DNA of 64,000 nucleotides from Staphylococcus xylosus (GCF_002732165.1 NZ_MRZO01000001.1:434001-498000); one strand, 5' to 3'; shown: positions 7,963-20,416, numbered from the stretch's first letter. Notes: generated by a model not told the origin, from the letters alone. A program made the numbers and translations.

Positions 7963-9228
7963 TTATTTCGTATCATTAATGATTAATTGACGTAATGATT
8001 GACGTTTAATAACTTCTCTAGCTTTACCGTCTTTTAAGAAGAATACTGAAGGCTTCTGCATTTGATTATAGTTTGAAGCCATTGAATAATGATAAGCTCC
8101 TGTAGATAAAACTGCTAAATAATCGCCACGTTTTACTGTGCTAGGTAATTTTGCATCTTTGATAATAACATCGCCAGACTCGCATAATTTCCCTGCAATT
8201 GTAACCGTTTCATCTTTAGGGTCATTTCTATTAACAAGTAGTGCTTCATATTGCGCATCGTATAATGACGTTCTAATATGATCGCTCATACCTCCATCAA
8301 TAGAAACGTATTTATTAACATTAGGGATTTCTTTAATTGTCCCAACTTCATATAAAGTGATACCAGCTTCACCTACAATTGAACGTCCAGGTTCAATACC
8401 GATTTCAGGAATAGGGTAATTAACTTCTTCTACAATCGATCTAACCGCAGTAGTAATTTCCTCAATCCCTTCTTCGATAGGAAAACTTACATCTCCTTCA
8501 ACATATTTAATGCTGAAGCCACCACCAAGATTTATTAACTCTACTTCAATATTATTTTCTTTCAACCAGTGAACTACAAGTTTTGTAGTCTCAATCATTG
8601 CTTCAGTACCCTCAATTTGAGAACCTACATGAAAATGAACACCTTTAAGGTTTAAATGTTTTGAAGTTCTAACTTTCTGTACACCTTGAATAGCTAAACC
8701 ATGCTTAATAGATAAACCGAATTTACTATCTTCTTGTCCTGTTTGAATAAATTCATGCGTATGTGCTTCAACACCTGGGTTTAATCTAATGACTACATTG
8801 ACTTCTTCACTTGCGTAACGATCAATAAGATCAATTTCTTCCAATGAATCTATAACGATATAACCAACTTTACTTTCTAAAGCATATCGAATTTCATGTT
8901 TTGTCTTATTATTCCCGTGAAAGTGAATATGTTGTGGGTCAAACCCAGCTTCTAAAGCTGTGTATAGTTCACCTTCAGAGACAACATCTAACTCAAGATT
9001 TTCTTCTTGTACCAACTTAATCATTTGTAAACAAGTAAATGCTTTAGATGCATATGAAACATTGTAATTTAATCCACTTTTTTTAAAAGATTCATGAAAA
9101 CGTCTCATTTGATTTCTAATTTGCACTTCATCATATACAATCGTAGGCGTCCCAAAACTTTGCGCTATAGTTTTAAGACTTGTACCTCCCATTGTAAGTT
9201 CGCCACTATCATTATATTCTACTACCAT
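7963..9228 (-). CDS. lysA: Diaminopimelate decarboxylase
   Basis: A 421-residue PLP enzyme (alanine racemase fold, group IV decarboxylase) that converts meso-diaminopimelate to L-lysine, the last step of the pathway. The Schiff-base lysine is Lys62 in SYASKAF. The PLP-phosphate loop appears as INLGGGFS and EPGRS, and the catalytic Cys sits in KLCESGD. It is the last gene of the operon, starting 3 bases after the alr2 stop with its AAGGAG site inside alr2. That implies translational coupling. Lysine made here feeds both protein synthesis and the lysine-type peptidoglycan that FemA/B decorate. Confidence 0.97.
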   Translation of the reverse strand: MVVEYNDSGELTMGGTSLKTIAQSFGTPTIVYDEVQIRNQMRRFHESFKKSGLNYNVSYASKAFTCLQMIKLVQEENLELDVVSEGELYTALEAGFDPQHIHFHGNNKTKHEIRYALESKVGYIVIDSLEEIDLIDRYASEEVNVVIRLNPGVEAHTHEFIQTGQEDSKFGLSIKHGLAIQGVQKVRTSKHLNLKGVHFHVGSQIEGTEAMIETTKLVVHWLKENNIEVELINLGGGFSIKYVEGDVSFPIEEGIEEITTAVRSIVEEVNYPIPEIGIEPGRSIVGEAGITLYEVGTIKEIPNVNKYVSIDGGMSDHIRTSLYDAQYEALLVNRNDPKDETVTIAGKLCESGDVIIKDAKLPSTVKRGDYLAVLSTGAYHYSMASNYNQMQKPSVFFLKDGKAREVIKRQSLRQLIINDTK

Positions 9229-9231
9229 AAT

Positions 9232-10305
9232 TTATCTATACTCCTTTATTAGTGAGTCGTGATTCATTGCACTCAGTTGTTCAGAATTGGCACCGACACC
9301 TTTAAACGTATATTCATCAACACGTATATCATTATTATATAATATAACTTCATCTCGTGCATTCACGCTATCATCGACTTCTACAAACATATGACTCATC
9401 ATCAACGCACGAATAGGGAAACGTTTGCCGTTTATCATCGCTTCATGCTTCGCTCTTGATTTAAGAATGCCGTCACCATAACCAATATCAACCACTGCTA
9501 GTTTAGTTTGATCTCTTGTAGCTTCAAACGCAAAACTATAACCGCAGTAATCACCTTTATTTACTTCTCTTACTTGAATGATATTGCCTTTAACGGTTAA
9601 TGATTGTTGAATGACCGTTTCGTCTATCTTACTATATGGTCTAGATCCATACAAAGCAATACCTACACGCGCATGTGTATGATTAGGGAATATACCTTCT
9701 TCTCTATAATAACTTGCGCTATTTTGAGCATGAATCATATCAAATTGGTAGTTTTCAGCTAATAATGCTTCTACAATATCTAACCATGCCTCACGTTCAA
9801 TCTTATAATCAGTCACATCAAATTCATCTGCATAACCAAAATGGGTCCACAATCCAACAATGCTCATTTTATTAGTATTTTGGTTTTGCTCATGGTGTGA
9901 AAGTAGTTCTTTAATTTCAGCTATCGTTTTCATTCCTGAACGATGTAATAAATTCTCATATTCTACATGTACTTGTATATCATATAGTTCATTTAAATTC
10001 TCATAATAAAATGATAGGGAAGGTAACGTCATTTGTATGTTATAAGCACGCACTTTATCAAATTCATAGACAGCATTCATTAAAAAAATAGTAGCATCTG
10101 GAGCTAGTTTACGAATCCGTATAGCTTCCCTTAATGAAGTCGTGCTAAATGTATTAATGCCTATTGCCAAAAATTGTGTAACAGCAAACTCTAATCCATA
10201 ATGATATGCATTGTTTTTGACGACAGCCATCAATTGGTTGTCTTGTTTTACATTTTCAGCGTTTTTTCTAAATGTTGCTGTATCCACAGACCAAATAGCT
10301 GTCAT
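9232..10305 (-). CDS. alr2: Alanine racemase-like PLP enzyme Alr2
   Basis: A 357-residue fold-type III PLP enzyme with the racemase motif [11 protein letters not shown] (PLP lysine near residue 30), [11 protein letters not shown] for PLP binding, and a C-terminal beta domain with YCGYSFAF. Its ATG overlaps the preceding deacetylase stop by four bases. Alanine racemases make D-Ala for the wall, but staphylococci have another alr elsewhere, and the copy in the dap operon is not clearly an efficient alanine racemase. An amino acid racemase or epimerase role tied to lysine synthesis is possible but unproven. Confidence 0.88.
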   Translation of the reverse strand: MTAIWSVDTATFRKNAENVKQDNQLMAVVKNNAYHYGLEFAVTQFLAIGINTFSTTSLREAIRIRKLAPDATIFLMNAVYEFDKVRAYNIQMTLPSLSFYYENLNELYDIQVHVEYENLLHRSGMKTIAEIKELLSHHEQNQNTNKMSIVGLWTHFGYADEFDVTDYKIEREAWLDIVEALLAENYQFDMIHAQNSASYYREEGIFPNHTHARVGIALYGSRPYSKIDETVIQQSLTVKGNIIQVREVNKGDYCGYSFAFEATRDQTKLAVVDIGYGDGILKSRAKHEAMINGKRFPIRALMMSHMFVEVDDSVNARDEVILYNNDIRVDEYTFKGVGANSEQLSAMNHDSLIKEYR

Positions 10306-11459
10306 TTTGCGCGCACCTCACTGTAAGAATTTAATATTTGTTCATAATAATCAGCAATTCTAATAAGCATATGTTCATTAAAGTTCAAATGAGAGGTATG
10401 TAATCCCGTCACAAATCCTTTGGCTTCATCGCGTACACCTACGAAAACAAAATAACTTGGAGCTAGTTGGCTATAAAAACTAAAATCTTCTCCAAATAAA
10501 TATGGCGTAGGTTTATCAATCACTTCAAATTTCGCATTTTTCAAGCCATTTTCTACATGTTTACGTAAATTCGGATCATTATAAGTAGGGGGATAACCTT
10601 CTTCAAACTTCACTTCACAGTCTACATTGAATAATAATTTGACACTTTCTGCAATTTTAGCCATTTGTTGCTTAACTATTTCTAAATCATTAGTATCATA
10701 AGTACGAATAGTACCCTCCAAATATCCATGGCTAGGTACCGTATTAATAGCTTCTCCAGCTTCAAAATGACCCATATGGACTATATTTCGTTTTAAACCA
10801 TTTAAATGATATTGTTGAATTTGACCAACTTGACTCAGTACATGTTGTAATGCCTCTCCACAAGAATATCCTTGTTCTTTATCCGCTACATGACTTGATA
10901 GACCATTCAAGAAGAATCTATATTCTGTAGCACTCGCAGTAATCTCTTCATCTCTGATGACAACACGACCTTCATTTTCAAATGGCATCACATGGACTCC
11001 AAACACTGCTTCAATAGGGTATTGATTAAATGCTCCGGCTCTAATTAGTCGATTTGCACCACCACCTGTTTCTTCAGCAGGTTGAAAGATAAAGACAATA
11101 TTTTGAGGAAGCTCACCACGATCAGCTATGACTTTACAACGTTTAACAAAGAGCATTAACGCCGTTGTATGTCCATCATGCCCACATGCGTGCATCACAT
11201 TATCCGTTTTACTTCTAAAATCTATATCATTTTCTTCGAATATTGGTAACGCATCGATATCTGCGCGATAAGCAATTGTGTGTTCACCATTACCAGGTAT
11301 GTATGCAATAATCCCTGTATCAAGTGGTTTTTGATATGCGACTCCCAATTCATCTAAAAAGTTAGCAATATATTCAGTTGTTTCATATTCGTGTAGGCTC
11401 AATTCTGGATGTTGATGTAAGTAACGTCTATGTGTTGTAACAAATTCTAACTCATTCAT
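10302..11459 (-). CDS. dapL: M20 family amidohydrolase, probable N-acetyl-diaminopimelate deacetylase
   Basis: A 385-residue M20D metallopeptidase-like enzyme with the metal site ACGHDGHT (near residue 100), [11 protein letters not shown] and a late GEDFSFY. In the acetyl variant of the lysine pathway such a protein removes the acetyl group after DapD and an aminotransferase have acted, giving L,L-diaminopimelate. Context supports this: dapD lies upstream and alr2/lysA downstream. I start at the ATG at 11459, which is ten bases after AAAGGA. The in-frame TTG nine bases upstream is too close to that site. It overlaps alr2 by four bases. Confidence 0.88.
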   Translation of the reverse strand: MNELEFVTTHRRYLHQHPELSLHEYETTEYIANFLDELGVAYQKPLDTGIIAYIPGNGEHTIAYRADIDALPIFEENDIDFRSKTDNVMHACGHDGHTTALMLFVKRCKVIADRGELPQNIVFIFQPAEETGGGANRLIRAGAFNQYPIEAVFGVHVMPFENEGRVVIRDEEITASATEYRFFLNGLSSHVADKEQGYSCGEALQHVLSQVGQIQQYHLNGLKRNIVHMGHFEAGEAINTVPSHGYLEGTIRTYDTNDLEIVKQQMAKIAESVKLLFNVDCEVKFEEGYPPTYNDPNLRKHVENGLKNAKFEVIDKPTPYLFGEDFSFYSQLAPSYFVFVGVRDEAKGFVTGLHTSHLNFNEHMLIRIADYYEQILNSYSEVRAK

Positions 11460-11540
11460 TAAAATCAAATCCTTTTAGTTAAAGTTATATTTAGACTCTA
11501 GTTCATTCGCACAAGCCTATTATGTATCATTAAATATTAT

Positions 11541-11643
11541 AAAAATGAGGAGGTAAGACGACCTTTTAATATATGAAATCACTATCACATATTAAAAGTT
11601 GAGACATTATAATAAATTTTATGCAGTCTCGTCTATACCTCCC
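11541..11643 (-). promoter_or_regulatory. Large folded element between dapD and dapL, terminator/attenuator-like
   Basis: The 236 bases between dapD and dapL hold an outer inverted repeat: GGAGGTAAGACGA at 11549-11561 against the complement at 11629-11642, with one bulge. It encloses a perfect 10-bp hairpin, CTTTTAATAT (11563-11572) with ATATTAAAAG (11589-11598). Read leftward it ends in ATTTTTA. It may stop part of the transcripts, lowering dapL-alr2-lysA relative to upstream genes. Confidence 0.6.
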
Positions 11644-11695
11644 ATTTGGCTATTTCAATATTCATTTAAATGAATATCTTTGTTTTAATTAAGTA

Positions 11696-12415
11696 TTAGT
11701 CATTTAATTTTCTTAATGCTGAAACAATCTCGCGTTTAGAATCTTCAACTTCACTTGTTTGCTTAATGACTTTTGCAGGAGTACCAGCCACTACAGAACC
11801 TTCTGGTACATCTTGGGTAACGATTGCGCCAGCCGCAACAATAGAACCTTTACCAACACGAACACCTTCAAGAATTACTGCATTGGCACCAATTAACACA
11901 TCATCTTCGATGACTACTGGCGATGCACTTGGTGGTTCAATTACACCTGCTAATACTGCACCAGCTCCAACATGAACATTTTTACCAGTAGTAGCGCGTC
12001 CACCAAGCGTTGCATTCATATCTACCATAGTACCTTCGCCAACTACAGCTCCAATATTAATTGTAGCACCCATCATGATTACTGCACCATCTTCAATAAT
12101 CGCTTGTTCACGAATAAAAGCACCAGGTTCAATTCGTGCATTTGTATTTGTTAAGTCTTTCAATGGAATTGCAGAGTTACGACGATCCATTTCAATTTCT
12201 AATTCATCAATACTTGATTGATTGCTTTCGTAAAATTGTTTCCATTCATCAGCTTCACAAAAGATTACTTTTGAATCAGCTGAACCAAATACTTTAAAGC
12301 TTTCAGGGAAACTCACATTTTCAAAATTTCCGTTTGCATAAACTTTTAGTGGTGTAGATTTTTTTGCATCACTTATAAATTGAATAATTTCTTCTGCCGT
12401 TAAATGTTGTACCAT
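11696..12415 (-). CDS. dapD: Tetrahydrodipicolinate N-acetyltransferase
   Basis: A 239-residue left-handed beta-helix acyltransferase. Hexapeptide repeats run from about residue 95 to 205 (for example [42 protein letters not shown]). The C-terminal VAGTPAKVI loop is typical of acetyl-CoA enzymes. It acetylates tetrahydrodipicolinate (the DapH-type reaction), committing the operon to the acetyl branch together with the M20 deacetylase. It starts 22 bases after dapB. A 236-base folded spacer separates it from the next gene, the only large gap inside the operon. Confidence 0.95.
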   Translation of the reverse strand: MVQHLTAEEIIQFISDAKKSTPLKVYANGNFENVSFPESFKVFGSADSKVIFCEADEWKQFYESNQSSIDELEIEMDRRNSAIPLKDLTNTNARIEPGAFIREQAIIEDGAVIMMGATINIGAVVGEGTMVDMNATLGGRATTGKNVHVGAGAVLAGVIEPPSASPVVIEDDVLIGANAVILEGVRVGKGSIVAAGAIVTQDVPEGSVVAGTPAKVIKQTSEVEDSKREIVSALRKLND

Positions 12416-12437
12416 AATTAAATACGCTCCTTAGGGT

Positions 12438-15035
<2,598 letters not shown>

Positions 15036-15085
15036 ATACAATACACTCCAATATTATTTTTTAATAGTACTATAATTTTGAAAAT

Positions 15086-16288
15086 TCAGATATCAAAAGT
15101 TTGATAAAGGGTTTGAACAGCACGTTCGCCATTCACAGCATCAATAACACATGAAATACTAATTTCTGAAGTTGTTGTTTGATAAAATGAAATATTATTT
15201 TCAATTAATGTTTTGAATGCTTTTGAAGCTACGCCCGACATGTCTCTCATGCCAGAACCAATTAAAGAGAGTTTAACGTAATCTTCATTTATCTTAAAGT
15301 CTAACGCACTAAACGATTCTTTTAAAGACTCTAAAATCGTAGAAATTTGAATGACATCTGTATCTTTAATCGTAAAGGACATTTGTAATCCTTCCAAATT
15401 GATGATTTGTGATATCATATCAACATTAACAGAACCATCTTCTAAATGATTGAATAATGCAGTTAATAATTCATTATCGGGTAGGGGATAACTAATTGTA
15501 ACGTGCATCATATGCGTATCTAACGCAACGCCTGTAACGGCTTTTCTTTCCAATATTTCAGTTTGGGGCATAATCCATGTTCCTTTCACATTTGATAAAG
15601 TTCTTCCTAAGTATAGTGGAATACTATAATTGTTTGCCAATTCTACACTTCTTGTTTCGAGCACACCTGCGCCTAAAGCACTCATCTCCATCATTTCTTC
15701 ATAAGAGACATAGTCTAAACGCTTAGCATCCTTGTACAGTCTCGGATCTGTTGCATAAACACCATCAACATCAGTATATATTTCACATGATGTGTTATTG
15801 CTTGCTGCTAATGCGACTGCCGTAGTATCGGATCCACCACGACCTAATGTAGTTACTTCAAAGTTATCATTAATACCTTGAAAACCTGCTATGACTAAAA
15901 TGTCATTTTCAGTAAATGCTTGTTCGAATGTATCAGGGTCAATTTCTGCTATACGACTCTTCAAATGATGGCCAACAGTCTTAATACCTGCTTGATAGCC
16001 AGTCATAGCTTTGGCGTTAATACCGATATCATTTAAAACCATCGATAAATAAGAAACTGTTTGTTGCTCTCCAGTGGTAAGCAAGAGGGCAAGTTCTTGA
16101 TCTTTAGGGCTACTAGTTAAAGTCGAAACATTGGCCATTAATTCATCTGTTGTTTTACCCATAGCACTTACAACCACAATTAATTGTTCACCTTGCTCAA
16201 CTCGTAATCTAAGCATTTCGGCAATATTTTTAATTTTAGTAAAATCACTTACTGAAGAACCTCCAAATTTTAAAACACTTCTTTCCAA
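15086..16288 (-). CDS. lysC: Aspartate kinase
   Basis: A 400-residue aspartokinase: an amino acid kinase domain (KFGGSSVSD at the start, GRGGSDTTAVALAA in the middle) followed by two ACT domains (from about residue 260) for feedback control. It phosphorylates aspartate, the first step toward lysine. The gene starts with TTG at 16288, nine bases after a strong GAGGAGG site. It is the first gene of an eight-gene operon directly controlled by a lysine riboswitch. ACT domains suggest feedback inhibition by lysine, alone or with threonine. Confidence 0.96.
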   Translation of the reverse strand: MERSVLKFGGSSVSDFTKIKNIAEMLRLRVEQGEQLIVVVSAMGKTTDELMANVSTLTSSPKDQELALLLTTGEQQTVSYLSMVLNDIGINAKAMTGYQAGIKTVGHHLKSRIAEIDPDTFEQAFTENDILVIAGFQGINDNFEVTTLGRGGSDTTAVALAASNNTSCEIYTDVDGVYATDPRLYKDAKRLDYVSYEEMMEMSALGAGVLETRSVELANNYSIPLYLGRTLSNVKGTWIMPQTEILERKAVTGVALDTHMMHVTISYPLPDNELLTALFNHLEDGSVNVDMISQIINLEGLQMSFTIKDTDVIQISTILESLKESFSALDFKINEDYVKLSLIGSGMRDMSGVASKAFKTLIENNISFYQTTTSEISISCVIDAVNGERAVQTLYQTFDI

Positions 16289-16332
16289 TTTCTATATCCT
16301 CCTCAACGAATAGGGGAGAATCACAGTATTAT

Positions 16333-16367
16333 AAAAAAAGAACAAGTTCGGAATGCGAACCTGTTCT
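16333..16367 (-). terminator. Riboswitch-controlled terminator before lysC
   Basis: Read leftward, AGAACAGGTTCG pairs with CGAACTTGTTCT (one G-T pair) and is followed by seven Ts. It is the OFF structure of the lysine riboswitch. Confidence 0.93.
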
Positions 16368-16382
16368 ATAATATATATACAA

Positions 16383-16555
16383 GTGATGCACTCCATTATT
16401 TTAAAATAATGACAGACTCTTAGCTCTTAACCATAAAGTCCAACGTGTTATAAGCTGCTATTATAACTGTTTCGGCATCTCACCCTTTTAAAATTAGCTG
16501 CTAGCAGGCAGGTTCTTCTAATAATTACTAATGATTGATGCGCCTCATCAAAACC
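16383..16555 (-). promoter_or_regulatory. Lysine riboswitch (L box)
   Basis: Read leftward, the region has the L-box landmarks in order: GATGAGGCGCATC at the 5' side, AAGGGTGAGATGCCGAA in the core, GGTTAAGAGC and GTCTGTC further on, and GGAGTGCATCAC closing P1. It sits between a strong promoter and a terminator ahead of lysC. Lysine binding should favour the terminator and shut the operon. I recognise this by core motifs, not by a covariance search. Confidence 0.93.
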
Positions 16556-16582
16556 ATATTTAATTTTTTGTTTATGATTCAT

Positions 16583-16611
16583 ATTATACATAGGCATACA
16601 TGTACTGTAAA
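16583..16611 (-). promoter_or_regulatory. Promoter of the lysine operon
   Basis: Read leftward: TTTACA (complement of 16606-16611), a 17-base spacer and TATAAT (complement of 16583-16588). It lies just ahead of the riboswitch. Confidence 0.88.
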
Positions 16612-16745
16612 CCGCTTTTACAAAGTTTTTTTAATTTACTGAAAAATATAATGTTCTATAAATTATTTTTGCAACTTATGTGTAAAAAGTATCGAAAAGT
16701 GCCTTGTATTTTTATTTTTTTAATTTTAATACTTCGGAGAGTGGA

Positions 16746-17576
16746 CTAAAATTCTTCATAAACTGCCGGATCTTGTCCTTTTAATCTACCATCTTTTTGA
16801 GTTAATGTATTTATTTTTTCTATATCCTCATGCTCTAAAGTAAAATCAAAAACTTCTTTATTTTGAATTTGTCTAGCAACAGAAGTTGCTTTTGGAATAG
16901 GGACCACACCTTTTTGAATATGCCATCTCAAAATAACTTGAGGAATAGTTTTATCATATTTTGTTGCTATTGCCTCAATATCTTTATCATTTATAACTTC
17001 TGAAGCACGACCAAGAGGACTCCATGCTTGTGTGATGATTCCTTTGTCATTGTGATAACTAATCATATCTTCTTGATTAAAATAAGGGTGTAATTCTATT
17101 TGGTTTACTGAAGGCAGAACGCCTGTTTCTTGTTCTAACGTTTCAATGTGTTCAGGTAAGAAATTACATACGCCGATAGATTTAATTAATCCAGCACTTT
17201 GTGCATCAATCATCGCTCGCCAAGCCTCTACAAATTTACCTTGTCTTGGATTCGGCCAATGTATTAAGTATAAATCGATATATTCCACATTCAAACGATA
17301 AATCGATTCTTGAATAGCAATCATTGTCGCATTATAGTCTTGATAACGTCCAGGAAGTTTAGAAGTTACAATAATTTGATCTCTTGAGACATGACTCTGT
17401 TCAATCGCTTTACCAACGGCGCCTTCATTCTCATAATTGTACGCAGTATCTAATAAACGATAACCTTGATTTAGCGCGCTAACAATCGCATGCACCCCTG
17501 ATGCGCCATTTAACTTATATGTACCAAAGCCTATTTGGGGTATTATCTTTCCATCAATCATATTTAAATTTTGCAT
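16746..17576 (-). CDS. Aldo/keto reductase
   Basis: A 276-residue (beta/alpha)8 NADPH-dependent oxidoreductase of the AKR superfamily. The catalytic tetrad is visible: DTAYNYENE (Asp and Tyr), TSKLPG (Lys) and LIHWPNP (His). The cofactor phosphate region is IPKATS near residue 225. Such enzymes reduce aldehydes like methylglyoxal, but the substrate is unknown. The start is the ATG at 17576, nine bases after AGGAGG. It has its own promoter (TTGAAA-16-TATAAT, complement of 17609-17636) and appears monocistronic. Confidence 0.93.
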   Translation of the reverse strand: MQNLNMIDGKIIPQIGFGTYKLNGASGVHAIVSALNQGYRLLDTAYNYENEGAVGKAIEQSHVSRDQIIVTSKLPGRYQDYNATMIAIQESIYRLNVEYIDLYLIHWPNPRQGKFVEAWRAMIDAQSAGLIKSIGVCNFLPEHIETLEQETGVLPSVNQIELHPYFNQEDMISYHNDKGIITQAWSPLGRASEVINDKDIEAIATKYDKTIPQVILRWHIQKGVVPIPKATSVARQIQNKEVFDFTLEHEDIEKINTLTQKDGRLKGQDPAVYEEF

Positions 17577-17608
17577 TTTCAAATTCCTCCTAGCTTAAAC
17601 TTATAATT

Positions 17609-17636
17609 ATTATATAATTCTAGAAAAGCTTTTCAA
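17609..17636 (-). promoter_or_regulatory. Promoter of aldo/keto reductase gene
   Basis: Read leftward: TTGAAA (complement of 17631-17636), a 16-base spacer, TATAAT (complement of 17609-17614). Confidence 0.75.
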
Positions 17637-17687
17637 AGTAATCGGCCCATTCAACGTTTCTTTTATAAACATCAAAAGGGGAGTAAT

Positions 17688-17720
17688 AAAAAAAGTCTGT
17701 CAGATTATAATCTGACAGAC
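17688..17720 (-). terminator. Terminator of ABC-F gene
   Basis: A perfect 26-base palindrome (17695-17720) built on GTCTGTCAGATTA, followed leftward by a T-run (complement of A7 at 17688-17694). It lies about 50 bases after the stop. Confidence 0.9.
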
Positions 17721-17768
17721 AAACATATTTCCACTCTTTTTATTTAGTTATAATTTAACAATCAATAA

Positions 17769-19373
17769 TTATTTCGTTAATACGCCAGTTTCTTCTAAAT
17801 AAGCTTGGTATGAAATCTCTTTAGATACAGATCCAGCTGGATTTAAGTCGATTACACGATTTGCGATTGTATTGATGAATTCAAAGTCATATGAAGTGAA
17901 AATAAGAGAACCTTTAAAGTTCTTCAAGCCATCATTTACAGCAGTGATACTTTCTAGGTCTAAGTGGTTCGTAGGCTCATCTAGCAATAGTACGTTTGCA
18001 CTTGATAACATCATTTTACTTAGCATACAACGCACTTTTTCTCCACCTGATAGCACGCTTGCTTTTTTCTTAACTTCTTCACCACTAAATAACATACGAC
18101 CTAAGAAACCACGTAAGAACGTTTCAGTTTGCTCATCCTCAGGCGCGTATTGGCGTAACCAATCGACAAGATTCGTGTCAACACCTTCAAAGAATTCTGA
18201 GTTATCTTTAGGGAAGTAGCTACGAGATGTAGTAACACCCCATCTTACTGTACCTTCATCAGGCTCCATTTCTCCGGCTAGTATTTTTAGTAATGTTGAT
18301 TTAGCAAATTCACTATCTCCAATTAATACAGCTTTATCGTTTGGATCCATTGTAAATGAAATGTTATCAAGAACTTTAACACCATCTATTGATTTCGATA
18401 GGTTTTCTACAAATAATAAGTCATTACCAATTTCACGTTCTGGTGTGAATTTTACAAATGGATAACGTCTAGAAGAAGGTTGAATATCATCTAGTTCAAT
18501 TTTCTCTAATTGTTTTTTACGGCTTGTAGCTTGTTTAGATTTAGATGCGTTTGCAGAGAAACGCGCAACGAAATCTTGTAACTCTTTAATTTTTTCTTCT
18601 TTTTTCTTGTTTTGATCTTGAGCCATTTTCATAGCTAATTCACTTGATTGATACCAGAAATCATAGTTACCTACATAAATTTTAATCTTACCATAATCTA
18701 AATCAGCAATATGTGTACACACATTATTTAAAAAGTGTCTATCATGTGATACTACGATAACTGTATTATCAAAATTGATAAGGAAATCTTCTAACCAACT
18801 TATAGCTGGAATATCTAGTCCGTTGGTCGGCTCATCTAGTAATAGTACGTCTGGTTTACCGAATAGACTTTGTGCTAATAACACTTTAATCTTTTGGTTA
18901 TTTTCTAATTCTGACATAGTTTTGTCTTGCAAGTCAGCTTTAATACCAAGACCAGAAAGTAGGGAACCAGCATCTGCTTCTGCATTCCAACCGTCCATTT
19001 CTGCGAATTCACCTTCAAGTTCAGCAGCTCTAATACCATCTTCATCACTGAAATCTGGTTTCATATAAATTTCATCTTTTTCTTTCATTACTTCATATAA
19101 ACGTTCGTGACCTTTAATAACAACGTCTAAAACACGTTCATCTTCAAAGGCGAAGTGATCTTGTTTTAATACTGCTAAACGCTCATTTTTCCCCATTGAA
19201 ACATGGCCAGTTTGAGCATCTAATTCACCCGATAAAATCTTCAAGAACGTTGACTTACCAGCTCCATTTGCCCCAATCAAACCATAGCAATTGCCATCTG
19301 TAAACTTAATATTTACATCTTCGAATAATTTACGATCGCCAAATCGTAAACTTACATCAGTAACTTGTAACAT
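17769..19373 (-). CDS. ABC-F family ATPase, YkpA/YbiT type
   Basis: A 534-residue cytosolic protein with two ABC ATPase domains in one chain and no membrane segments: the ABC-F architecture of ribosome-associated translation factors. The first Walker A is GANGAGKST. Two LDEPTN motifs lie at the Walker B sites and VLSGGEKVR is the second signature. The second Walker A is degenerate (GDSEFAKST), which I also recall for Bacillus YkpA, so it is a clade trait. The start is ATG 19373 after AAAAGGAG. The in-frame upstream codons lie before that site. An antibiotic-resistance role is not indicated. Confidence 0.92.
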   Translation of the reverse strand: MLQVTDVSLRFGDRKLFEDVNIKFTDGNCYGLIGANGAGKSTFLKILSGELDAQTGHVSMGKNERLAVLKQDHFAFEDERVLDVVIKGHERLYEVMKEKDEIYMKPDFSDEDGIRAAELEGEFAEMDGWNAEADAGSLLSGLGIKADLQDKTMSELENNQKIKVLLAQSLFGKPDVLLLDEPTNGLDIPAISWLEDFLINFDNTVIVVSHDRHFLNNVCTHIADLDYGKIKIYVGNYDFWYQSSELAMKMAQDQNKKKEEKIKELQDFVARFSANASKSKQATSRKKQLEKIELDDIQPSSRRYPFVKFTPEREIGNDLLFVENLSKSIDGVKVLDNISFTMDPNDKAVLIGDSEFAKSTLLKILAGEMEPDEGTVRWGVTTSRSYFPKDNSEFFEGVDTNLVDWLRQYAPEDEQTETFLRGFLGRMLFSGEEVKKKASVLSGGEKVRCMLSKMMLSSANVLLLDEPTNHLDLESITAVNDGLKNFKGSLIFTSYDFEFINTIANRVIDLNPAGSVSKEISYQAYLEETGVLTK

Positions 19374-19406
19374 GCATTTACTCCTTTTCGTTAATCTACC
19401 GGACAA

Positions 19407-19435
19407 ATTATAACACACTTAGCTCGTACTTTCGA
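19407..19435 (-). promoter_or_regulatory. Promoter of ABC-F gene
   Basis: Read leftward: TCGAAA, a 17-base spacer and TATAAT (complement of 19407-19412) with a TGn extension just upstream of the -10. Confidence 0.75.
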
Positions 19436-19472
19436 CCATTCTCGCTATACTGATGCTTGTTTCCTTATAGCA

Positions 19473-19481
19473 TGTTATAAT
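19473..19481 (+). promoter_or_regulatory. Extended -10 promoter of cvfB
   Basis: TGTTATAAT is a perfect TGn-extended -10, 36 bases before the cvfB start. It is back to back with the ABC-F promoter. Confidence 0.7.
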
Positions 19482-19516
19482 GAATAAGAATAAATTTATG
19501 TACGAAGGAGAAAAGT

Positions 19517-20416
19517 ATGGCCCAAGATGAAAAAGATATAGTAGGTTCAATAGAATTTCTTGAAGTTGTTGGCATAGAAGGCTCAACATACCAATTAAAA
19601 GGACCAAACGGTGAAGACGTAAAACTAAACCAATCCGAAATTAACGAAGAAGATGAATTACAAATAGGAGAAGAATATAGTTTCTTCATCTATCCAAACA
19701 GATCAGGCGCATTATTTGCTACACAAAATATGCCTGATATCACAACAGATAAGTATGCTTTTGTTAAAGTAATCAAAACAGACCGAGATGGTGCACACGT
19801 TGATGTCGGTTTACCAAGAGAAGTATTGATCCCTTGGGTAGATTTACCAAAAGTAAAAGAAGTGTGGCCAATACAAGGTGACGAATTATTCGTTACTTTA
19901 CGTGTCGACAGAGACAACAACATGTTTGCGCGTTTAGCAACTGAAACTATCGTCGAACAAATGTATACCCCATCATTTGAAAATGAAAAGCAAAATCAAG
20001 TTATCGAAGCTAGACCATACCGTCTATTAAGAATTGGTAGTTTCTTACTATCTAAAGATGGCTATAAAATATTTGTCCATGAATCTGAACGAAAAGCAGA
20101 ACCACGTCTTGGTGAAAATGTACAAGTGCGCATTATTGGTCAAAATGAAAAAGGTGAATTAAACGGTTCATTTTTACCATTAGCCCATGAAAGATTAGAT
20201 GATGATGGACAACATATTTTCGATTTACTCGTAGAATATAATGGCGAGCTACCATTTTCAGACAAATCAAGCCCTGAAGCCATTAAAGAAATTTTTAATA
20301 TGAGCAAAGGATCATTTAAAAGAGCAATTGGCCATCTTTACAAAAACAAAATCATTAACATTGAAAGTGGTAAAATAGCATTAACTCAAAAGGGCTGGGA
20401 TCGAGTAGAAAAATAG
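19517..20416 (+). CDS. cvfB: Conserved virulence factor B, S1-domain RNA-binding protein
   Basis: A 299-residue protein matching staphylococcal CvfB: three S1-like beta-barrel domains (about residues 1-70, 72-140 and 150-215) followed by a C-terminal winged helix (about 225-299, ending NMSKGSFKRAIGHLYKN). CvfB binds RNA and affects virulence gene expression and exoprotein production in S. aureus. The start is an ATG after AAGGAG. It is divergent from the ABC-F gene with separate promoters. No enzymatic motif is seen. Confidence 0.95.
   Translation: MAQDEKDIVGSIEFLEVVGIEGSTYQLKGPNGEDVKLNQSEINEEDELQIGEEYSFFIYPNRSGALFATQNMPDITTDKYAFVKVIKTDRDGAHVDVGLPREVLIPWVDLPKVKEVWPIQGDELFVTLRVDRDNNMFARLATETIVEQMYTPSFENEKQNQVIEARPYRLLRIGSFLLSKDGYKIFVHESERKAEPRLGENVQVRIIGQNEKGELNGSFLPLAHERLDDDGQHIFDLLVEYNGELPFSDKSSPEAIKEIFNMSKGSFKRAIGHLYKNKIINIESGKIALTQKGWDRVEK

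Noticed and set aside
17695-17720. 26-base perfect palindrome considered as a regulatory operator
   Set aside because: The adjacent T-run on the minus strand and its place just after the ABC-F stop make it an intrinsic terminator.
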